DNA from: an uncultured Pseudomonadota bacterium
GTDB taxonomy: Bacteria; Pseudomonadota; Alphaproteobacteria; RF32; CAG-239
Direction: 5' to 3'
DNA length: 11,559 nt
Assembly: GCA_902795745.1 (NCBI GenBank)
Contig: CADBMG010000067.1
Coordinates: forward strand, 1 to 11,559
Shown here: piece by piece, positions 6,764 through 11,559 of the stretch
How positions within the stretch are numbered: position 1 is the first letter of the stretch
Layout of the letters: the number at the start of each line of letters is the position of its first letter
The notes under the pieces: generated by a model
Databases searched by the model: none
Told to the model about the DNA's origin: nothing
The model's input: the letters and a program-made list of their open reading frames with translations, nothing else
Position numbers and translations under genes: made by a program

Positions 6764-9700
6764 ATGTTGAAATATAGTAAATCTGCATTGGGACTATTGA
6801 ATAATCAATATCGCAGTGTATTAAAAAAGTGTTTGCTGCTTAATTTCGGCTTAATGGCTTTAGCTCTACCGGCTAAGGCAGATATAACAGAAATTACGGC
6901 AGATAATTTGAATGATTTGACTGCGACAAAGATTTCATGGAGCGGTCCGGAAACATCAGTTCCGGCAACGGGGCAATATATTTCGGTTGATGACGAAGAA
7001 TATTATGTTTACTCATATTCAAACGCCGATAACTATACCGAAAATAATACCGGTGTAAGTAATCCGACAGCGGCATCAGAAGTAACGGATATTTTGTTCA
7101 GCGGTTATATCGCAGACGAGGCAACAAAATTCGGTGCGGTATATAACGAAAATAATAATTCTTCAATGAACATTGTAGCTGATTTTGTTGATAACAGTGG
7201 TAGTGATGTCAGCTCAACTGGTTATGAAGCCCACGGTGCCGGTATTTATAATGAAGGAAGTTTCGGTACAGTAAGCGGTGCTTTTGCTCATAATACGATA
7301 GAATTGACAACAGATACGCGTGTTGCCGGTGGTGCTGCTATGCAAAATTACGGCACAATCGGTAATATAGACGGTAACTTTGTCGGTAATATCGTTTCTG
7401 CCGAACAAGGTTTGGCAATGGGAGGCGCAATATTGAATTTGACCTCAGGTATTGATATTGTTTCATCGGTTACTCCGGTAAGCGTTGCCAATGATATTGC
7501 TCTCGGAAACATAACCGCTAATTTTATTGGCAATGCGGCTGAAATGAGTCCGTCAGTATTCGGTGGGGCGATTGCCAATGTTGTTGCAAGTTCAGATTCA
7601 TCTGCCACAATAGGGAATATAAGCGGAGATTTTATCGCCAATTATATTGATGGGGATGATGCAGCTTTCGGCGGAGCGATTGCCAACATGATTTATGACA
7701 CTTATACAAACGCCACAGCATCTATTGGCAATATAGTCGGTAATTTTTTAGAAAATGATGTATATGCGGATACAGAAGATGCATTAGGTGGAGCTATATA
7801 TAACAGCACTAATGCCGATAACGATGCCGAAGCAGCGTCAATTGTATCAATCAGCGGTGAATTTATCGGTAATAATGTTGAATCAACTGATGGTAATGCT
7901 TTTGGCGGAGCTATATACAATAACGGCTTGATTGGTGTAGTTGATGCCGACGAAGGAGAAACTGTCGGTATTGTTAATTCTTCATTTACCGACAATACGG
8001 CATTTTCTGAAAACGGCACGGCTCTAGGCGGGGCAATTGCCACTACGCAAGATTTGAACTTTACGGCGCAAGATGCATATGAATCAATATTTACGGATAA
8101 TGCCGTAATGGATGATAATGGTATGCGCGATGAAGCAATTGCTGCGATTAAACTTTCTGATGCCGATGAGGCACCGATTTTAACATTCAGTGCTATTACC
8201 GACGGTAGTTTTACCTTTGATGATCAAATCAGTGGTGTTGACGGTTACAAAGTGGTGCTTAACGGTGATGAAACAGGTGTTATCAATTTGAACAATAAAA
8301 TTGTTGCCGATTATGCACTTAACTCAGGTAAAATCGAATATACCGGAAATCAGACCGGAGTTGATGTCAGTGTTGAAAATGTCACTCTCAATTTAGGTGA
8401 TATGACAGCGTTATCTGCAGACAGATTATCTTTGAATAGTGCAACATTAGATGTTGCAAATGGAGAATTGGATAATGTTGAAGTTGGTTCAATTGTTACA
8501 ACCGATGGAGCCAATGGAGCAGGTTCAGCCAATTTAGCCATTGATATTGATTTAGCGTCCAATGTTGCAGATACTTTTACGGTAACAGATACTGCCGGTG
8601 GTATTTATAACTTTAAGGATATGAATGTTCTTAATCTTCCTACAACAGAGGGTTCATATGAAGTAGAAATATTCAAAGCTCCGACTACGGCAGCTATATC
8701 TGATTTGGTAATGAATACCTATGATTCTATTTACAGCGATATGAACCAAATTAGCTTATCACAAGGAGAGGGAGATAAAATTGGTTTCTTGCAATATGAA
8801 TATACCGAAGGTAATTTCAGTTTGAATGATGCTGTTGCTTTTGAAGAAGGCAATCGTCAGTTTAACATGACGCAAGATAGTGATATTGATGCTGATCTCG
8901 GTCAAATGGGTGGCGTTGATTCAAGCTTGGATATTGTCGGAAACGGTTATGCTATAAACGGTAACGGTTTTGAAGGTATTACGGTTGATGAAGGTCAAAC
9001 ATTGAATATTGCCGATGTTCAAAGTATGAATGGTTTTGAACCTGCAGCTGTTTCTGTTAACGAAGGTGGTGTAGCTAATATCAGTAACACGACTTTTAGC
9101 GATAACGGAACAGATGTCATAAACAACGGTTTGTTGGCTCTTAACGGTGATAACACATTTGACGGCACTATTACCGGTACGGGAACATTGCATATTTTGA
9201 GCGGATACAATGTATTTAACGACGATGTAACGCAAGATGCTATTGCATTTGAAAGTTCTGCAGCGCGTACTGATGATCCGATTATGAATATCGGAACTAA
9301 TCAGGTCACGACCGATGAAATTACATTTACCGATAATTCAACTTTAGCATTAAATATTGACAGTGCGAGTGAGTACGGTTCGATTATTGCCGACACGATT
9401 AATGTTGAAAACGGAGCAGTTTTACAAGCAACATTGGCTCAGGGTATTGTACAAACTCAGCCTGTTACTTTGCAATTGTTAAGTGCTCAAAATCAGAATT
9501 TTAATAACTTTACTGACCAGTTTGATAACCAGATGTATAAGTTTGAAAAATCAGGTTTGAACGGTGCTTACACAATATCTTTGGCTAAAACGGCAGCTCA
9601 AGTTTCGGCTGAAAACGGGGGAACCAGTAATAACCAAAACACGGCTGCGGCTTGGGCCGACGGTGGATTATTTACAAATGAAAACGAACAACAGTTAGCT

Positions 9701-10708
9701 AATAAGATTTCGGCAACAGCCCAAAACACTCCAAATGAGTTAAATGACGGTTTGACTGCTTTGGCTCCTAATGATGCTCCGGTTGTTCAAAATACAACAA
9801 TAGTATTGCAAAATCATCTATATGATGCTGTTGAAAAACATTTGCGCAGTGAAAGTTTAGGACGACGCAAAAATTACGGACGTTCGTCCGGTGACGGTAT
9901 GTATGATGATATGGAAATTTGGGTATCCGGTTATATGGGACACAACAAATTGCAACGCCAAGGTATGTATTACGGCTTTGATTCCGATACGTTGGGTGGT
10001 ATAGTCGGTCTTGAAAAGAAGATATCGGAACATGGAAAAATCGGTATGGGTTATCATTATGACCATACAAAGGTTGATGCATTCAGCCGCGATACAAAAG
10101 TTAACACACACAGCGGATTCTTGTACGGTGAGTATAAGCCGAGTGCCATGTTTGTTAACTTGACTGCATCGTACGGTTATTCAACCTATAAAGATAAAAA
10201 ACATGCTTTCGGTGATACATATCATGGCAAATATCATGCCAATGTTTATGGTTTGCAAGGTTTAACCGGTGTTGAATATATCGGACAATATATCGATGTA
10301 ACGCCGCAAATCGGACTTCGTTACAGCTATATTGATCGAGAAAGCTATTCCGATTCCGCAGGTCAAAATGTCGGCAGTAAGAGTATGGATATTTTAACCG
10401 GTGTTGCCGGATTGAAATTAGGCAAGGATTTGTATTACGGTAAAGATTGCCATGTAATGCGTCCGGAAATTTATGCCGGTGTAACCTATGACTTTATAAG
10501 TGACCGCGATAATGCTGTTGTTAGCCTAGGTAATGGTTCAACTTATGTGATTAACGGCAAACGTCTCGATCGTATGGGCTACGAAATGGGTGCCGGTATA
10601 ACTGCCGAATTGTCGGATCATTGGTCGGGCAATATCAGTTACATAGGAGATTTGCGCAATCACTACCAAAATCACAGCGGTATGATTGGTTTAAGTTACG
10701 CCTTCTAA
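6764..10708 (+). CDS. Large autotransporter with Pmp-like FxxN/GGAI repeat passenger
   Basis: 1314 residues. A long signal peptide (1-39) has a basic N region, a hydrophobic core L-L-L-N-F-G-L-M-A-L-A-L and a cleavage site A-K-A. The passenger (40 to about 1000) is a probable right-handed beta-helix: residues 141-446 hold repeated F-x-x-N and G-G-A-I motifs, followed by less regular Asn/Gly/Thr-rich beta repeats. A helix near 1010-1030 (TTIVLQNHLYDAVEKHLRSE) is the linker threading the pore. Residues about 1048-1314 form the 12-stranded autotransporter barrel (type Va secretion), rich in G-x-x-Y strands and ending in L-S-Y-A-F, the C-terminal Phe recognised by BAM. The mature passenger is strongly acidic: I count only 13 Lys and 5 Arg in residues 40-1000. 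A role in adhesion or surface interaction is inferred. The SD AAGGA lies eight bases before ATG 6764 and can pair with an upstream repeat. No protease triad is seen. Confidence 0.9.
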   Translation: MLKYSKSALGLLNNQYRSVLKKCLLLNFGLMALALPAKADITEITADNLNDLTATKISWSGPETSVPATGQYISVDDEEYYVYSYSNADNYTENNTGVSNPTAASEVTDILFSGYIADEATKFGAVYNENNNSSMNIVADFVDNSGSDVSSTGYEAHGAGIYNEGSFGTVSGAFAHNTIELTTDTRVAGGAAMQNYGTIGNIDGNFVGNIVSAEQGLAMGGAILNLTSGIDIVSSVTPVSVANDIALGNITANFIGNAAEMSPSVFGGAIANVVASSDSSATIGNISGDFIANYIDGDDAAFGGAIANMIYDTYTNATASIGNIVGNFLENDVYADTEDALGGAIYNSTNADNDAEAASIVSISGEFIGNNVESTDGNAFGGAIYNNGLIGVVDADEGETVGIVNSSFTDNTAFSENGTALGGAIATTQDLNFTAQDAYESIFTDNAVMDDNGMRDEAIAAIKLSDADEAPILTFSAITDGSFTFDDQISGVDGYKVVLNGDETGVINLNNKIVADYALNSGKIEYTGNQTGVDVSVENVTLNLGDMTALSADRLSLNSATLDVANGELDNVEVGSIVTTDGANGAGSANLAIDIDLASNVADTFTVTDTAGGIYNFKDMNVLNLPTTEGSYEVEIFKAPTTAAISDLVMNTYDSIYSDMNQISLSQGEGDKIGFLQYEYTEGNFSLNDAVAFEEGNRQFNMTQDSDIDADLGQMGGVDSSLDIVGNGYAINGNGFEGITVDEGQTLNIADVQSMNGFEPAAVSVNEGGVANISNTTFSDNGTDVINNGLLALNGDNTFDGTITGTGTLHILSGYNVFNDDVTQDAIAFESSAARTDDPIMNIGTNQVTTDEITFTDNSTLALNIDSASEYGSIIADTINVENGAVLQATLAQGIVQTQPVTLQLLSAQNQNFNNFTDQFDNQMYKFEKSGLNGAYTISLAKTAAQVSAENGGTSNNQNTAAAWADGGLFTNENEQQLANKISATAQNTPNELNDGLTALAPNDAPVVQNTTIVLQNHLYDAVEKHLRSESLGRRKNYGRSSGDGMYDDMEIWVSGYMGHNKLQRQGMYYGFDSDTLGGIVGLEKKISEHGKIGMGYHYDHTKVDAFSRDTKVNTHSGFLYGEYKPSAMFVNLTASYGYSTYKDKKHAFGDTYHGKYHANVYGLQGLTGVEYIGQYIDVTPQIGLRYSYIDRESYSDSAGQNVGSKSMDILTGVAGLKLGKDLYYGKDCHVMRPEIYAGVTYDFISDRDNAVVSLGNGSTYVINGKRLDRMGYEMGAGITAELSDHWSGNISYIGDLRNHYQNHSGMIGLSYAF
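7184..8101 (+). repeat. Protein-level tandem repeats, FxxN...GGAI type, in the autotransporter passenger
   Basis: F-x-x-N occurs at residues 141, 174, 206, 254, 290, 328, 367, 408 and 443, and exact G-G-A-I at 220, 267, 303, 342, 381 and 422, with weaker forms G-A-G-I (158) and G-G-A-A (189). Each unit reads roughly I-G-N-I-x-G-x-F-x-x-N-x(8-10)-G-G-A-I-x-N, with a period of 36-47 residues. GGAI codons differ between copies (for example ggaggcgcaata at 7421 and ggcggagctata at 7904), so the repeats are conserved at protein rather than DNA level and look old. Confidence 0.85.
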
Positions 10709-10740
10709 TTATATACCTTATATTATTAAACCTGTTAAAA

Positions 10741-10777
10741 CAAAATGCCGGCGGATTATTCATCCGTCGGTATTTTG
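10741..10777. terminator. Strong bidirectional Rho-independent terminator
   Basis: CAAAATGCCGGCGGAT (10741-10756) pairs with ATCCGTCGGTATTTTG (10762-10777): 16 bp with two G-T wobbles and a five-base loop TATTC. The plus strand reads into TTTT at the end of the stem; the minus strand continues as TTTTGTTTTAAC, giving a good T tract. It lies 32 bases after the autotransporter stop and 4 bases after the stop of the convergent minus-strand gene, so it serves both. Confidence 0.85.
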
Positions 10778-10781
10778 CTAA

Positions 10782-11513
10782 TCAAAAGCCAAACAAGTTA
10801 ATGTCGGCAACTTTTACCTCAAAGCCTGTCTGCTTCTCCAAATTTTTTAAGTAATCGTCAATTGTTACAGTAGGAGAGCGGAAACTTTCGGGGTGCTCCA
10901 AGGTCTCATTCACATGTGGAACAAAGCGGATGTATTGCTTTAACAGAAAATCATGCCACGTAGGCAATTCTAGCATAGGCAATTTTTTCTTTTCGGCAAA
11001 CTCTTTTCTCTCTTGTTCTTTGAGATACTCCGGCCACCACGCAAGGGCATTTTTAGCCATAAGATCAGCCAGTTCCTTCATACGCTTGTTGTTGGATAGC
11101 TTTTCATCATGCTTGAGTTCTACCACAGCAACGTAGCGATTATGGTGCTCGTAAACACCAAATGTGGCATTCGGTTTTTGTTCCGTCATCCAGTGCTGTT
11201 CATCAAGGAGATTTTCTCCGCTGGTAGCGACAGCAAGTGAACGATTTTTCGGCTCATCATAGAGCGGAAAATGACTGATGCCGAAAGGTGTTTCTGCCTG
11301 CAATCGATGTACTCTTATTACATCAATGGCATCTGTTACCGAATATCCGACATAATTCATCGGTTTTTCAGTGAACTTAGCCGCATAGATAATGCAGGCT
11401 GTTTGTAATGCCGTTGCCGGTTCATGCCCATTTTTGACGTAACTGTAGGCAATTCCAATCAAGCCCAAAGGAAATGGTCCTTTGTAAAGTTTGTAAAATT
11501 CTTTCAAGTTCAT
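10782..11513 (-). CDS. Hypothetical protein of unknown function
   Basis: 243 residues; I do not recognise the family. There is no signal peptide and no clear membrane helix. A hydrophobic patch at 13-26 (F-P-L-G-L-I-G-I-A-Y-S-Y) is followed by a helical-looking A-T-A-L-Q-T-A-C-I-I-Y-A-A-K segment (33-46). The middle part is rich in aromatic residues and His. A charged helix at 140-178 (E-L-A-D-L-M-A-K-N-A and K-E-Q-E-R-K-E-F-A-E-K-K-K) may be a short coiled coil. The C-terminal D-D-Y-L-K-N-L-E-K-Q and final I-N-L-F-G-F look like a folded end rather than a truncation. The protein is probably cytoplasmic. No Shine-Dalgarno is visible before ATG 11513; instead a 12-base palindrome abuts the start codon. 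It stands alone and converges on the autotransporter with a shared terminator, and nothing in the context points to a function. Confidence 0.7.
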   Translation of the reverse strand: MNLKEFYKLYKGPFPLGLIGIAYSYVKNGHEPATALQTACIIYAAKFTEKPMNYVGYSVTDAIDVIRVHRLQAETPFGISHFPLYDEPKNRSLAVATSGENLLDEQHWMTEQKPNATFGVYEHHNRYVAVVELKHDEKLSNNKRMKELADLMAKNALAWWPEYLKEQERKEFAEKKKLPMLELPTWHDFLLKQYIRFVPHVNETLEHPESFRSPTVTIDDYLKNLEKQTGFEVKVADINLFGF

Positions 11514-11539
11514 AATAGTACTATTTAAACAAAATTATA
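11514..11539 (-). promoter_or_regulatory. -10 element and palindrome before the hypothetical gene
   Basis: On the minus strand a perfect -10 hexamer TATAAT spans 11539-11534; a -35 at standard spacing would fall at or beyond the window edge. Transcription would start near 11527, giving a leader of only about 13 bases. That leader is almost entirely the perfect palindrome AATAGTACTATT (11514-11525), which touches the start codon and leaves no SD. It could be an operator for a repressor, but a 12-base palindrome in AT-rich DNA can arise by chance. Confidence 0.4.
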
Positions 11540-11559
11540 AAAAAATCAGTCTCAAAATT

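Noticed and set aside
7348..9235. Several minus-strand open frames of 64-113 codons inside the autotransporter
   Set aside because: They are by-products of the repeated codon patterns of the passenger (for example GGAI read backwards gives repeated IAPP), and none has its own start signals.

Overview
The window looks like chromosomal DNA of an AT-rich alphaproteobacterium. The best evidence is a ChpT-type histidine phosphotransferase, a protein known from the alphaproteobacterial CtrA cell-cycle phosphorelay. A folate-dependent TrmFO and a large Gram-negative autotransporter ending in Phe are consistent with this. An ArcD-like basic amino-acid antiporter and an AtoDA-type CoA-transferase suggest a fermentative, possibly host-associated lifestyle, but that is inference. 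I see no rRNA, tRNA, CRISPR array, insertion sequence or phage gene.

Layout. (1) 1-1242 (+): 3' part of an arginine/ornithine-type antiporter, cut by the window edge. (2) 1300-2823 (-): a two-gene operon, a secreted protein of unknown function followed by chpT. The chpT ribosome-binding site overlaps the stop codon of the first gene. A hairpin at 1249-1284 lies between this operon and the antiporter, which converge. (3) 2963-6522 (+): a closely spaced run of trmFO, a squalene/phytoene-synthase-family protein with altered catalytic motifs, and the two subunits of a short-chain acyl-CoA:acetate/acetoacetate CoA-transferase. (4) 6764-10708 (+): a 1314-residue autotransporter whose passenger carries FxxN/GGAI repeats like those of chlamydial Pmp proteins. 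(5) 10782-11513 (-): a gene I do not recognise, converging on the autotransporter with a strong bidirectional terminator between them.

The most interesting signals are regulatory. A perfect TTAA-N7-TTAA motif, the consensus of a CtrA box, sits where the -35 element of the chpT operon promoter would fall, which suggests feedback from CtrA onto its own phosphotransferase. A perfect 10-bp inverted repeat buries the Shine-Dalgarno sequence of the autotransporter, which suggests translational control by RNA structure. All intergenic gaps are shorter than 300 bases; the longest (6523-6763) holds that inverted repeat and no gene that I can support. Nothing here is clearly a new multi-gene defence or biosynthetic system.
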